A program made the translations under genes and the position numbers. 64,000 bases of DNA, from contig CM066048.1 in the NCBI GenBank assembly GCA_033557465.1, forward strand, positions 13,492,305 to 13,556,304, in the 5' to 3' direction. Shown here one piece after another: positions 22,563 to 32,481 of this stretch (the stretch's first letter is position 1; every line of letters begins with the position of its first letter). Source of the DNA: Ichthyophis bannanicus (Eukaryota > Chordata > Amphibia > Gymnophiona > Ichthyophiidae). The notes below the pieces were generated by a model. It searched no databases. It worked only from the letters and a program-made list of their open reading frames with translations, and was not told the DNA's origin.

Positions 22563-22888
22563 AAAACGGAGTTACTTACCTGTAACATGAGTTCTCCGTG
22601 GACAGCAGGATAAGTCAGCCACACATACCCGCCCACCTCCCCTGGGAAGGGCTCGGCCTCTGACCAGTGCCCGCCTCCTAGCGGCTAAGGCTCAGCTAGT
22701 GACGAACTGGCTAGCTAGGGGCGGGCCAGGGGGCAGGGCCAATTGGCCCATGCTCAGAAGGGCGAAAAACCCTTCTGAGCTATGGAGAGTACTTCCGTCA
22801 TGGCGCCGTCGGATGACGTCACCAAGTGTGGCTGACTTATCCTGCTGTCCACGGAGAACTCATGTTACAGGTAAGTAACTCCGTTTTT
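22563..22888 (+). mobile_element. 326 bp unit with about 60 bp inverted ends, related to DIRS-like termini
   Basis: Left AAAACGGAGTTACTTACCTG through ACAGCAGGATAAGTCAGCCA is mirrored by the right end, which closes GGTAAGTAACTCCGTTTT. The inner part repeats the subterminal block of the 17.25 kb element, including its hairpin and the GGCGCCGTCGGATGACGTCA block. It abuts the right end of the 5.3 kb element at 22561. It may be a solo terminal unit or a miniature derivative. Confidence 0.65.
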
Positions 22889-23148
22889 TTGATGCTGCCC
22901 ATTTAGCCCCAGCCCCTTAAAGATAGGCGGTCCACTTTAAAGCATTGAGCATTAAGCTTAGTGACATTCCCCACCTCCGCTCCATCCCAGAATGCCCCAC
23001 TGCTAAGTGGATAGCGTCTGGGCGTGTTAGGGATTTAACCGGGATTTTCCAAAGGCACCTACATGGGAATTACCCGTATAACTGCCTTTGAAAATCAGGC
23101 CCTGAGTCACTCTAGAGGAAACCGTAGGGCCCCTTTTACTGAAGCTAG

Positions 23149-23298
23149 AAGCAGTGGTTCTCAACCCAGTCCTCAGGGCACACCTAGCCAGTCAGGTTTT
23201 CAGGATGGCCACAATGAATATGTATGAGAGAAATTTGCATGCACTGCCCCCATTATGTGCAAATATCTCTCCTGCATATTCATTGTGGTGGTTTGATT
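23149..23298 (+). mobile_element. MITE with CAGTGGTTCTCAACCCAGTC end
   Basis: The left arm is GTCCTCAGGGCACACCTAGC, then CAGTCAGGTTTTCAGGATGG. A palindromic centre with ATGAATATG...GCATATTCATTGTGG follows. The far arm is truncated by SINE-tail sequence at about 23299. Relatives lie at 16.75-17.06 and 32.35 kb. Confidence 0.65.
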
Positions 23299-23299
23299 G

Positions 23300-23412
23300 A
23301 TTGATTTATTTAACTAGGTTTATATATTGTTTTTCTACCCATCAAAGCGGCATACAGTCAGGTACTGTATATAGCTTTTGCCCTTGTCCTCGATGGGCTC
23401 ACAATCTATGGC
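23300..23412 (-). repeat. SINE/LINE 3' tail
   Basis: TTTATTTAACTAGGTTTATA, then CCTTGTCCTCGATGGGCTCA and CAATCTATGG match the tails of the SINEs at 13.1 and 50.5 kb. The tRNA head is missing. Confidence 0.6.
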
Positions 23413-23789
23413 TATCAGTATGCAGCCTCTTGAAGAGCCAGTAAGCAAGTTCAGAAGAAGGTCGCTCTGTGTAGAGAGAGGTATAAGCAGCAGAAAAAGG
23501 AGGACTCATGTGCAATGCTGTATCCAGTTCTGGAGGCCGTATCTCTGCAAGGATATAGAAAAACTAGACTAGAGGCTGCCCAGAGGGAAGAAAGCAGAAG
23601 ACATAATTACTATACACATGAGAGACAGGCCCTGCTCTATAGAGTTTGCAGTCTATGGAAGATAGAAGCATAACAACTGGGGACAGGACATGGGTGACAA
23701 AAGGGAGCATAAAGCCTTAGAATGCAAAAGCAGCGTCAAAGAGGTGGGTTTGAAAAGGAGCAGAGATGAAGCCTGCCTCACTGACTCAG

Positions 23790-24130
23790 CTGCAGCAAGA
23801 TGAAATGAATGAATGAATTAAATGTATTTATTTCTGTATTTGTTTAACATTTCTTACATGCTGCCTTTCATGATATCAAGGTGGTTTACACTGAACAAAC
23901 TGAAATGACATTGAACAGGGCATTATAACTTGGAAATCTGGAGATGGCCGTGGAAGAGAAGGGCACAGATAAAAGGGGTCTGCCAGAGGAGCCGAATTCC
24001 CGAGGACGGGAGGAGTAGGGGGAGAAGAGAGGAACAGCAGACTGAATGCACTTGTAGATCAGTAGGAAACGTTTGAACGGGATGGGGAGCCGGGGAGGGG
24101 CCCCGGAAGAGGGGTTACACGAGGCCACTG
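23790..24130 (-). mobile_element. L2-like LINE 3' fragment
   Basis: A reversed (ATTC/ATTT)n tail is followed by a minus frame at 23886-24128 with KRFLLIYKCIQSAVPLFSPY and GRPLLSVPFSS, a pattern like the L2 C-terminal region (LLLTYKALH..APSYL). It is weak and short. Confidence 0.35.
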
Positions 24131-24419
24131 ACAGATTAGCCGTGCAGCTGAGTGAGATGATTCAGGGGGGAGACCATTGCTGTGAACCTGCCCCATTTCT
24201 GCCCTTCTCCGGGATCTGGGGTGGCAGCAATTACTTTAAACAGCCCCGTGGTGCTTACTGAAACCTTCGGTGCTGTGTGACTGTTTGTGCTCCCCCACCC
24301 TTGCACAAGCAACGTTTTATCTCTGCCCTTAATCCAACTCTGTTACTATCCACTTTTAAGCTCCTAAATTTAGGAGTTCAGTGATATTTTGAGCATCATT
24401 TTAGTCACTCAGCCCTAGG

Positions 24420-24511
24420 TAAAAAGGAGACTGTTGTAGTTGTTGATATGGTAGGACAGACTAGATAGGCCATGTGGTCTTTTTCTGTCATCATGTTTCT
24501 ATGATTCTAGT
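24420..24511 (+). mobile_element. CR1 3' end (CTGTCATCAT tail)
   Basis: AAAAAGGAGACTGTTGTAGT, then GGCCATGTGGTCTTTTTCTG match 4.84-4.91 kb. It splits a small repeat whose arms (CTCCTAAATTTAGGAG, TTAGGAGCCCTAAC) lie on both sides. Confidence 0.8.
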
Positions 24512-24832
24512 ACATTTTCACAGGCCAATTTAGGAGCCCTAACGCTCAAAGTTAGGAGCATGAACCCTGTGAATATCAGCCTCCTAATCCCTCATTCACT
24601 CACCTATTAACCCATCTCTACAATTGTCCCTCCAGCCTCCACCCAAACTACAGTGGAAAGATATTTAAGAGAGTGATGCCATTGAAGGCTGATTTACAAC
24701 TCCCATTCAACAGCATGATGGAATTTGTAGCTCCGCTCAAATATTGCCCAGTACTGATAGAGCCATCTAATGGGTTGACTCTATATTGAAGCCATGAGAT
24801 TATCACACTAGTTCCTTCTTCTCTTTCTCAAG

Positions 24833-24913
24833 TTCTGGGGCTACTTCATTAATCGCTTCAACCCCAAAGTCTCTGATGATTGTGACCCTCCCAAGGAAAG
24901 CACAATGCAGAAG
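24833..24913 (+). CDS. Candidate internal coding exon of an unrecognised host gene
   Basis: A long pyrimidine tract (TTCCTTCTTCTCTTTCTCAAG) ends in AG at 24831-24832, and CAGAAG|GTAATA gives the donor at 24914. The 81 bases between are open in phase 0, starting FWGYFINRFNPK and ending ESTMQK (27 codons). The acceptor is one of the best-looking in the window. I do not recognise the protein and found no adjacent exon that clearly belongs to it, so it may be an isolated exon of a gene with large introns, or chance. Confidence 0.4.
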
Positions 24914-25602
24914 GTAATAGAGGCAAAGAGCCAGTGTAGATTTCACAAATTGGTGAATTCCAGGTCCAAAATATCTTCAAGATGCAGCATGACCTGAAAA
25001 TTCTGAAATACTTGTATTCTTGTCTCACATTCACCTTCCTTTTATTCATGACTTACATTATTATCTTTTTTCCCCCTTATTCTTATTTTGGTCATACTGT
25101 GTTGAATAATTACATAATACAGGAATTGGCAACTCTAACCAGATTTCATACTGTTGAGTTCCACTATCTCACCCAATAGCGAGCCTGAGGGAGGGCAGTT
25201 CCATTATGACACCATCAAGCTTTGTTAAAGCTGCATTGCACTGACCAATGCCACAGCAGATATGCAAATCACCCTGCCAAGGGCACCAAGAGCCCTGCTA
25301 TAGAACCGCACCAGGACCACTGCTGCTATGAGCAGATGAGGACCCTGGGATGGAAGGTCTATTGAAATAGGCAAAAACTCCTGCAGTAGTTGTGAATGAA
25401 AGATGATGGCATCAGTTCCCCAGCCCTGGTTCCAAATGAGCAGGAACTACCTGCCAAAAAAAGGACTAAGAAGGTGGCCAATTAGAGTGCAGTTTCCCAA
25501 GCCCTAAAATCCTATATATTACATATTATTTCTCCATACCAATGAGCCAGCACTGAATATATTCTTTATCATACAGGATGAAAAAAGCAGGTTCCTGCCT
25601 AG

Positions 25603-25862
25603 CCTGCACCTTGCACCTCACTGCTCCCCCAGGCTTTGCAATGCCTAGGTTCCACTGAAGAGTAAAGGTTGCTGTTGGCGATGGTTGTCCTTGGATCTGG
25701 CAAGAGTGGTGTACATTGATGTCCAAGTATGGCATATTCAGAGCTGCCCTGAGTATCAGAGGTATGAACAAATGCACCTGCAGGCCATGGCTTCTGTAAG
25801 AAGGTTACGGTGGTATAGGTGACCTCCTCCTCTCCCTTCACCTTATCGCAGTGACAGTCATT
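25603..25862 (-). CDS. Candidate exon with tyrosine signalling motifs (host immune-receptor tail?)
   Basis: On the minus strand, TTTTTATTTGCAG (AG at 25863-25864) precedes an open frame beginning NDCHCDKVKGEEEVTYTTVT. Further on it contains SEYAIL and NLYSSV. VTYTTV fits the immunoreceptor switch pattern TxYxx(V/I), SEYAIL fits the inhibitory pattern (S/I/V/L)xYxx(L/I/V), and all are spaced 20-40 residues apart. Such tails occur in Siglec, CD300/pIgR-like and C-type-lectin-like receptors. A donor (CAG|GTGCAT) at 25776 could end the exon earlier. The same bases read on the plus strand give a pyrimidine tract ending in CAG, so the frame could be incidental. No Ig, lectin or transmembrane segment was found nearby. 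Confidence 0.25.
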
Positions 25863-26115
25863 CTGCAAATAAAAATAGTGCAGTTACTCTGGGTGGAAGG
25901 AGCTGTGACTTAGAAAACACTCATTACACCCCCCCCCCCCCAAATCCACACATGGATCTATGAAACCAGTTTCCATTCCTGGCAACACTGCTGCTTGGAT
26001 ACTGGACCAGTATTAATTTGAAATATTAGGAAGGTCCTGTGCCGCCAGCGATCTCTAGACAAACTAATGGAAGGGCCAATAACGATGGACCAGCTAGCAT
26101 TGGGGAATCCTAGGA

Positions 26116-26461
26116 CAGGGGTTCCCAAGCTGTGTCTCTGGACCCCTGGGGGTCCATGAGACTGTTACAGAGGCTCCATAGGACACAGAAAAGTAAAAAG
26201 AGAGAGAGGCTGGTGAAGACTGGATAGGGGGGTGGGAGGGGGACAGAGAGAGAAAAAGAGAATGATAGGGACTGACTAGAGAGAGACAGAGAGAGACTGA
26301 TGGAGTGAGGAAGGGGAATGGAGATAAAAAGGGCTAGTGGGGACAGGCTTGGCCTTGAGGGGAAAGGGGTCCAGGAAGAGTTCTGAGGATGAACTGGGGG
26401 TCCTTAATCTTTTTGTAGGTTAATAAGGTGTCCACCGAACCAGAAAGGTTGGGAATCTCTG
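26116..26461 (+). mobile_element. hAT-type MITE, 346 bp
   Basis: It starts CAGGGGTTCCCAAGCTGTG and ends GGTTGGGAATCTCTG, which are inverted relatives. Flanks are TCCTAGGA and TCCTAGGC (7 of 8), an hAT-size target duplication. The interior is GAGA-rich with no frame. Confidence 0.85.
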
Positions 26462-26469
26462 TCCTAGGC

Positions 26470-27244
26470 CAATTTCTCCCTGTAAGAGCCTATGGAGCAA
26501 GACAGGCAGTGCAACCCTCAGAACATTTCCAGATGGACCAGGACCACTGCGGAAAGATCCCACCCACATATTCTAACCTACTCTATTCAATGACTAAACA
26601 TTATCAGGGAGGTAGAATGTAATTTTGACTTGGAATTTGTCAGTTGCTAGTACATCTTTACCTTGCCAGCTTAAGTGTATTTGGGAAAACAGTTTTCCTG
26701 TATGCTCCCTTCCTGGTGAGTATAAGTGCATGGGGGCACAGGTGACGGCATCACCACAAGGTGCCCACCCTGCCAGCCAGTCACAGTTCCTGGTGTGCGT
26801 TCCATTACCTTGGTCTTGAACTAGAGACGATTTCCTTCTTCCTAGAGTTGCTGTAGAGCTTTAATAAATGTATCATAGAGGCAGCCTCACAGCTGGGGCG
26901 ACACAGCATGTGCAGGAGGACACTGGGGGCACAGTGGATCATTCTGTGGGAATGCAGATAGGCTGGGGATCCAAGTTCAAGCCTGTAAGGACCTGGGATC
27001 TATCCAAATCTCTTATCTCCACGTGCTTCAGTTCTAATCGCAGCCGTGACCCTCAGCGTGCCATTTCCTCTGTTCGAATCCCAGTTTTGCTACTGACTCT
27101 GTGTGTGTGTTCCTGAGGTGAGCCTTAGTCCTAATACCAGACCCACCCCTGATTTTCCATTTGTGACCTTTATCGTCCTGCACCCCAATGAGCCAGTTGA
27201 AAAGAAAGGGGCATTTGTGTTAATATGGCTTTTCTGATTAACAG
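26470..27244. other. No repeat recognised; weak exon-like motifs
   Basis: About 0.8 kb without a recognised transposon. One stretch (26673-26720) sits between a TTTACCTTGCCAG acceptor shape and CTG|GTGAGT and reads LKCIWENSFPVCSLP, too short to interpret. Confidence 0.3.
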
Positions 27245-27521
27245 ACTTGGATGCAAGGAAACCCGCCGTACTGGTAAGGGAGAAAAACAGCAGAACGGCA
27301 TTGATAAGAGGTGTTGGTTCCAGGCCATTATTCTGTAAATCGGGTGGAAAGGCAGAAGATCTTGAAATACCAAGAAATGCAGTCAGAGAAGCAGAAAACG
27401 CGGCAGAAAGATACAGAAATATTTCCCGGAATTTCCAATTGCACCTTGACAAGTTGTCTATACATGTTACATCTTATGAACTCCAGCAGGAGGCGCTCTT
27501 TGGCACAATGCAACTAATACG
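27245..27521 (+). CDS. Candidate host coding exon, 277 bp
   Basis: TTTTCTGATTAACAG precedes, and ATACG|GTGAGC follows at 27522, both acceptable splice sites. The frame starting LDARKPAVLVREKNSRTA is open for the whole interval, and its first stop is formed by the donor itself. The middle, REAENAAERYRNISRNFQLH, is charged and could form a helix or coiled coil. No transposon protein resembles it and I cannot name it. Coordinates depend on the splice sites being used. It is in the same orientation as the 24833 exon, but a link between the two is not shown. Confidence 0.35.
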
Positions 27522-27599
27522 GTGAGCATTAGCAGTAAATTTGAGAGACCGAGATCATATTCCACAACCCTGGCTTTGCAGTGAGATTCATTAGTATCA

Positions 27600-28001
27600 T
27601 GGTATGTGCAAAACTAACCCCACTTTGACTACTGTAACAGCTTGTTACAGGGCATTCCAATAAAGAACATTAACATCCTTCAGAGAACACAAAATGTCAC
27701 AGCCAGAATCATTTTCAAAGCCTGACTCATCGATCATATTACACCCATCCTGTGTGACCTCCACTGGCTCCCAGGATTGAGCCGAATAGAATACAAGACA
27801 CTTGTGACTACTTTCAGACTAAGCAACAATATAGTGCCATCTTACCTCCCAACTCCTATCCACACTCCCTCAGACCCAGATCCCGTAGGAATAACACGCA
27901 GCATTCTCTTGCAATCCCCCCTTCGGTTTGTAAGACTAAAAAGACCACGAGGTCCAGGGCAGTCCCCCTGTCTTTAGAACTCCTTACCCATCTCAATCTG
28001 C
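27600..28001 (+). mobile_element. L2-type LINE, left part (split by CR1)
   Basis: Degenerate L2 RT C-terminal text is readable: HxxPILCDLHWLPG-like segment near 27745 and a GNSL/NSLPIS block just before 28001. The frame resumes after the CR1 at 29283, showing the two parts were one element. Confidence 0.75.
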
Positions 28002-28170
28002 TCATAAGAACATAAGATATGCCATACTGGGTCAGACCAAGGTCCATCAAGCCCAGTATTCTGTTTCCAACAGTGGCCAATCTAGGTCATATGTACCTAG
28101 CAGTTTCCCCAAGAGACACAAGTTCCACAATGCTTGTACTGGGTCAAGCATTGATATCTTCGGTCACTTC

Positions 28171-28530
28171 TTAATAATGGTTTATGGATCTTTCCTCCAG
28201 GAACTTGTCCAAACCTTTTTTAAACCCAGCTACACTAATAGCCTTTACTACATCCTCCGGTAACAAATTCCAGAGTTTGATTACACGTTGAGTGAAAAAA
28301 TATTTTCTTTTATTAGTCTTAAATAGTTTACCCTGTAGCTTCATTGCATGTCCCCTAGTCTTTCTATATTCTGATAACGTAAACAATCGATCTACGTTTA
28401 CCCGTTCCACTCCGTTCATTAATTTATAGACTTCTATCATATCGCCCCTCAGCCGTCTCTTTTCCAGGTTAAAGAGCCCTAACCTTTTTAGCCTTTCTTC
28501 ATAGGAGTATCCTTCCATCTCCTTTACCAT
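28171..28530 (-). pseudogene. CR1 ORF2 C-terminal frame
   Basis: The frame reads [20 protein letters not shown], the R-rich [16 protein letters not shown] block and [11 protein letters not shown], the conserved tail of vertebrate CR1 ORF2. It is separated from the RT frame at 28576-29280 by a frameshift near 28570 in a region equivalent to [12 protein letters not shown]. Confidence 0.85.
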
Positions 28531-28575
28531 TTTGGTGGCTCTTCTCTGAACCTTTTCTAAAATCGCTATATCGTT

Positions 28576-29280
28576 TTAAAGATACGGCGACCAGAATTGC
28601 ACACAATATTCAAGGTGCGGTCTCACCATGGAACGATATAGAGGCATTATAATATCTTTTGTTTTATTTTCCATTCCTTTCCTTATCATACCTAGCATTC
28701 TATTTGCTCTCTTGGCCGCCGCTGCACACTGGGCCGAGGGTTTTAACATGGTATCCACAATGACGCCTAAATCTTTTTCCTGGGTGGTGGTTCCTAATGT
28801 GGAACCTTGCATCGTGTAACCATAGTTTGGGTTGTTCTTCCCTAGGTGCATAACCTTGCACTTGTCCACATTAAATTTCATCTGCCATTTTGATGCCCAG
28901 TCTTCCAATTTATCAAGATCCTCTTGCAATTTTTCACAATCCTCTTGGGTTTTAACAACTTTAAATAGTTTTGTGTCATCTGCAAATTTGATAACCTCAC
29001 TTGTTATTCCACTTTCCAGGTCATTTATGAATATGTCAAAAAGCAGCGGACCCAGCACCGATCCCTGGGGTACACCACTATTCACTTTTCTCCATTGGGA
29101 AAATTGGCCATTTAGCCCTACCCTCTGCTTTCTATCTTTTAACCAGTTCCTGATCCACAGTAGTACACTGCCTCCTATCCCATGACTCTTTAGTTTTGCC
29201 AAAAGTCTCTGATGAGGGACCTTGTCAAAGGCTTTCTGAAAGTCCAGATACACAATATCAACAGACTCACCTTTGCTCAA
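28576..29280 (-). pseudogene. CR1 reverse transcriptase, 5'-truncated
   Basis: The 234-codon frame covers RT motifs from YLDFQKAFDKVPH (residues 11-23) through GVPQGSVLGPLLFDIFINDL (69-88) to FADDTKLF (99-106), keeping the catalytic D and DD residues. Upstream RT and the endonuclease are missing because the insertion is truncated. It cannot act alone. Confidence 0.9.
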
Positions 29281-29282
29281 TC

Positions 29283-29668
29283 AAGGACCCCCAAGTATTC
29301 AGAAAAGAGCTCAAAACTCATCTATTCATTGAGCACTTTGGAAACATCAATGACAGTAGTACTGCATACACAACTCAATCGCTCACAATAGCCACCTAAT
29401 ATACAAAGAGCTCACTCCATCAGTACCTCACTTCCCCCAAGCCTGAGTTCACAACTCTTATAAGCGATGCTCAGAGCTGACGTAACATTATATAACTTGC
29501 AAACATTGTTAATCGTTGACATGTAAATAGTTATGGGTCGATATGTAAATAATTATCTGATTTTTCTGTTAACCATATTACATAAAATAGTATATAATGA
29601 GTTATTTATAAACTGCCCTTGATCTCTGGAAGGCGCAGTATAGAAATGTGTAACAAATAAATAAATAA
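29283..29668 (+). mobile_element. L2-type LINE, right part and 3' tail
   Basis: It resumes SIKDPQVFRKELKTHLFIEH, the usual last segment of L2 ORF2, then a non-coding tail with GGCGCAGTATAGAAATGTG and AAATAAATAAATAAA. Confidence 0.85.
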
Positions 29669-29670
29669 AC

Positions 29671-30842
29671 CCATTTGGAGAAATGTGTATCTGGATTTTC
29701 AGAAAACCTTTGTGGATCAGGAACTGGTTAAAAATTAAAAAGCAAAGAATAGGGCTAAATGTCCAATTTTCTGAAAGGAGAATAGTGGAGTACCCCAGGG
29801 ATCCGTGCTAGGTCCACTGCTTTTTAAGATATTCATAAATCACCTGGAAATGGGAATAATGAGCAAGGTGATCAAATCTGCAGCTGACACTAAATTATTC
29901 AAAGTTGTTAAAACACAAGAGGATTGTAAAAAAATTGCAAGAGGACTTTGATAAATTGGAAGACTGGACATCCAAATGGCAGATGAAATTCAATGTGGAC
30001 AAGTGCAAAGTTATGCACCTAGGGAAGAACAACCCAAACTATGGTTACATGTTGCAAGGTTCCACATTAGGAACTATCAACCAGGAAAAAGATTTAGGCA
30101 TCATCATGGATAACATGTTAAAACCCTCGGCCCAGTGTGCAGCGGCGGCCAAGAGACCAAATAGAATACTAGGTATCATAAGTCAAGGAATGGAAAATAA
30201 AACAAAGGATATTATAATGCCTCTGTATCGCTCCATGGTGAGACCGCTCCTTAAATATTGTGTGCAAAGCTGGTCGCCATATCTTAAAAAGGATATAGTG
30301 TTATTAGAAAAGGTACAGAGACGAGCACCAAAATAATAAAGGGGTTGGAAGGATACCCCTATGAGGAGAGGCAAAAAAGAGTAGGGCTCTTCAACTTGGA
30401 AAAGAGACGGCTGAGGGGAGATATGATAGAAGTCTATAAATTAATGAACAGAGTGGAACGGGTAAACACAGATTGATTGTTTACACCACTAAAAAGTAGA
30501 AAGACCAGGGGACATGCAATGAAACTACAGTGTAACCCATTTAAGACAAATAAGAGAAATTATTTTTTCACTCAACGCATAATCAAACTCTAGAATTCGT
30601 TAGCAGAGGATGTAGTAAAAGCTGTTAGTGTAGCTGGGTTTAAAATAGATTTGGACAAGTTCCTGGAGGAAAGGTCCATAAACCATTATTAAAGAGGACC
30701 CAGGATATCAATGCTTGACCCAATACAAGCATTGAGGAACCTGTGTCTTTTTGGGAAACTGCCAGGTACTTGTGACCTGGATTGGAAACAGGAAATTGGG
30801 CTTGATGGACCTTGGTCTGACCCAGTATGGCTTTTCTTATGA
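29671..30842 (+). mobile_element. CR1 LINE, 5'-truncated
   Basis: It starts inside RT (GTATCTGGATTTTCAGAAAA) directly after the L2 tail. A 143-codon frame (29905-30336) covers EDWTSKWQMKFNVDKCKVMH to SWSPYLKKDI, with the usual downstream C-terminal region carrying stops. The 3' end is GGACCTTGGTCTGACCCAGT. Confidence 0.9.
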
Positions 30843-31737
30843 AATTGCAGAGTGATAACAACTCAGGTCTATCTCACCCCGTGAGTGCTGAGAGAGGGTA
30901 CATAAGAAAAAAGATATGCATATAGATGGTCACATTCTACAAGCACACTGAGCCCAAGGTGACCCCCCCCCTCCCCCAACTGGCATATTAAACAGCTTGT
31001 GCCTGTTCCGTCTTCTAGAAATGTGTTCATTCTCTTTATGAACTATCTGCCTCCCAGCAATGCTGGACTCCTGTTCCTAGGGTCACTGGGGATTGGTCCA
31101 TGCTCCCTAGTGCTCACCCCTCTCACTCCCCTCCTGTAGTCACTGACATACTGGAGAATCTGGCTGTCTGAACATTTGGCCTGAATTCTCAGAATAAATA
31201 TTTATCAGACAGTCTTTCTTGTTTTTCTTTCAAAATAAAATAAAGAGCTGGATGGATTTCACCCAAGGCAGCTTTTACTTCAGAAAGAATCTTTTTTTTG
31301 GCAAAAGATATTTTTTTCCACTGTGACATGAAAGATGTTAACCCCTGGAGTACTGATGTAGAGTTCCTGTCTCGTGCTTATAACTTATGAATGTCGTAGG
31401 AGGGAAGGAGAAAGTGATGAACCCAGCATTGGAGATAGGAGACCACCTACTCAGCAACTAGAGATGCAGCTCTAGCTCAGCATCAAAGCCTTTGCTAGGG
31501 ACCTGAAACACATCAATTCAGATATCCATAACTGGAAAAATTAAGGCTGAGATGGTTGGTGGTAAGAAGCATGAGCCATACACAGATGGTGTCAGAAGTG
31601 GCATAATATGGCTTCCTGTTGCAGTGGGTACATTCCTTTCCAGCAGGACATTAGGTGATGAAGTGATGGCATTTCAGTAAACCATAAACCACTTAGGAGG
31701 CTGAGGAGCAGCCAGGATCCAAGGACCTCATACGAGG
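30843..31737. other. No feature recognised
   Basis: About 0.9 kb with a poly-C run near 30963. No gene or repeat was identified. Confidence 0.35.
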
Positions 31738-31975
31738 TGAAAGGGGAGAGATTCAGGAGTGATATGTGGAAATATTTCTTTATGGAAAGAGTGGTGGATC
31801 CGTAGAATAGTCTCCCAGTGGAGGTGATAGAGATGAGGACAGTATCTGAATTCAATGAAGCATGGGACAAACACAGAAGATCTCTAAAGGAAAAAAGGGG
31901 ACTGTTGTAGTGGTTGATATGGAAGGGCAGACTAGATAGGCCATGTGGTCTTTTTCTGTCGTCATTTTTCTATGT
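31738..31975 (+). mobile_element. CR1 3' fragment
   Basis: It matches 4.68-4.92 kb (GGGAGAGATTCAGGAGTGAT, CAGTGGAGGTGATAGAGATG, CTTTTTCTGTCGTCAT tail). Confidence 0.9.
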
Positions 31976-32074
31976 TTTTATGTAGCTGAACTGCTAGAGC
32001 TGTTCCATTCACTAATAAGTAGTACTCCTGATCCCAGTTTTGAAAATGCAGAAATTAGTATTGGTGAACACATA

Positions 32075-32312
32075 TTTATTTATTTTACAGGTTTTTTATA
32101 TCACTTTATCATTTTAGTTGAAGTGGTTTACATTGTAACTTACATTTGGTAATGTACATTAAACAGGGGCATTGATAACTTGGATTCTTCTGAGGCAATG
32201 CAGGGTTAAGTGACTTGCCCAAGGCCACAGGGAGTACTAGTAGGAATCCAACCCCAGTATCTTGATTCCCAGGCCACTGCTCTAACCACTAGGCTACTCC
32301 TCCACTTGTAGT
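32075..32312 (-). mobile_element. tRNA-derived SINE
   Basis: In reverse complement: GGAGGAGTAGCCTAGTGGTT head, GGGTTGGATTCC B box, CAAGTCACTTAACCCTGCAT body and LINE-like tail with AAATAAATA. Confidence 0.85.
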
Positions 32313-32344
32313 ATGTAGTACAGTGAATTTGGGACCTGTGAAGT

Positions 32345-32475
32345 TGTAGCAGGGGTTCACAAGTTCAGCCCTTGAGGGCTGCAACCAGGCCAGTTTTCAG
32401 GATATCCCTAAAGAATATGCATGATTAAGATTTGCATTTAATAGAAGATTTGCATATTTATTATGGATGGGGTAC
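32345..32475 (+). mobile_element. MITE fragment (palindromic, TTTCAGGATATCC type)
   Basis: GCCAGTTTTCAGGATATCCC and GAATATGCATGATTAAGATT match the 23.15 kb family. The right arm is lost. Confidence 0.5.
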
Positions 32476-32481
32476 AAATCT

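Larger units (their letters stand above)
17087..23148 (+). mobile_element. Outer DNA element with inverted ends enclosing nested insertions
   Basis: The left arm 17087-17236 and right arm 22889-23148 share an inverted terminus. The left reads AAAAGGGCCCTAAGGTTTCC then TCTAGAC; the right, reversed, reads AAAAGGGGCCCTACGGTTTC then CTCTAGAG. Both continue into a GGGCC(C/T)GATTTTCA phrase. The material between is accounted for by the two DIRS-like units, so the arms probably belonged to one small MITE (roughly 400 bp) split by insertion. No clear target duplication is seen. Confidence 0.5.
28002..29282 (-). mobile_element. CR1 LINE inserted into L2
   Basis: The 3' end faces left (ATAAGAACATAAGATATGCC, then ATACTGGGTCAGACC). 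The element is 5'-truncated inside RT at about 29282. TGCTCA occurs at both borders, a likely target duplication. Host sequence on each side is L2, so CR1 was active after L2 landed. Confidence 0.9.

Noticed and set aside
22566..22590. U1 snRNA-like ACTTACCTG sequence
   Set aside because: It is part of the inverted end of the repeat unit. The rest of U1 is absent.
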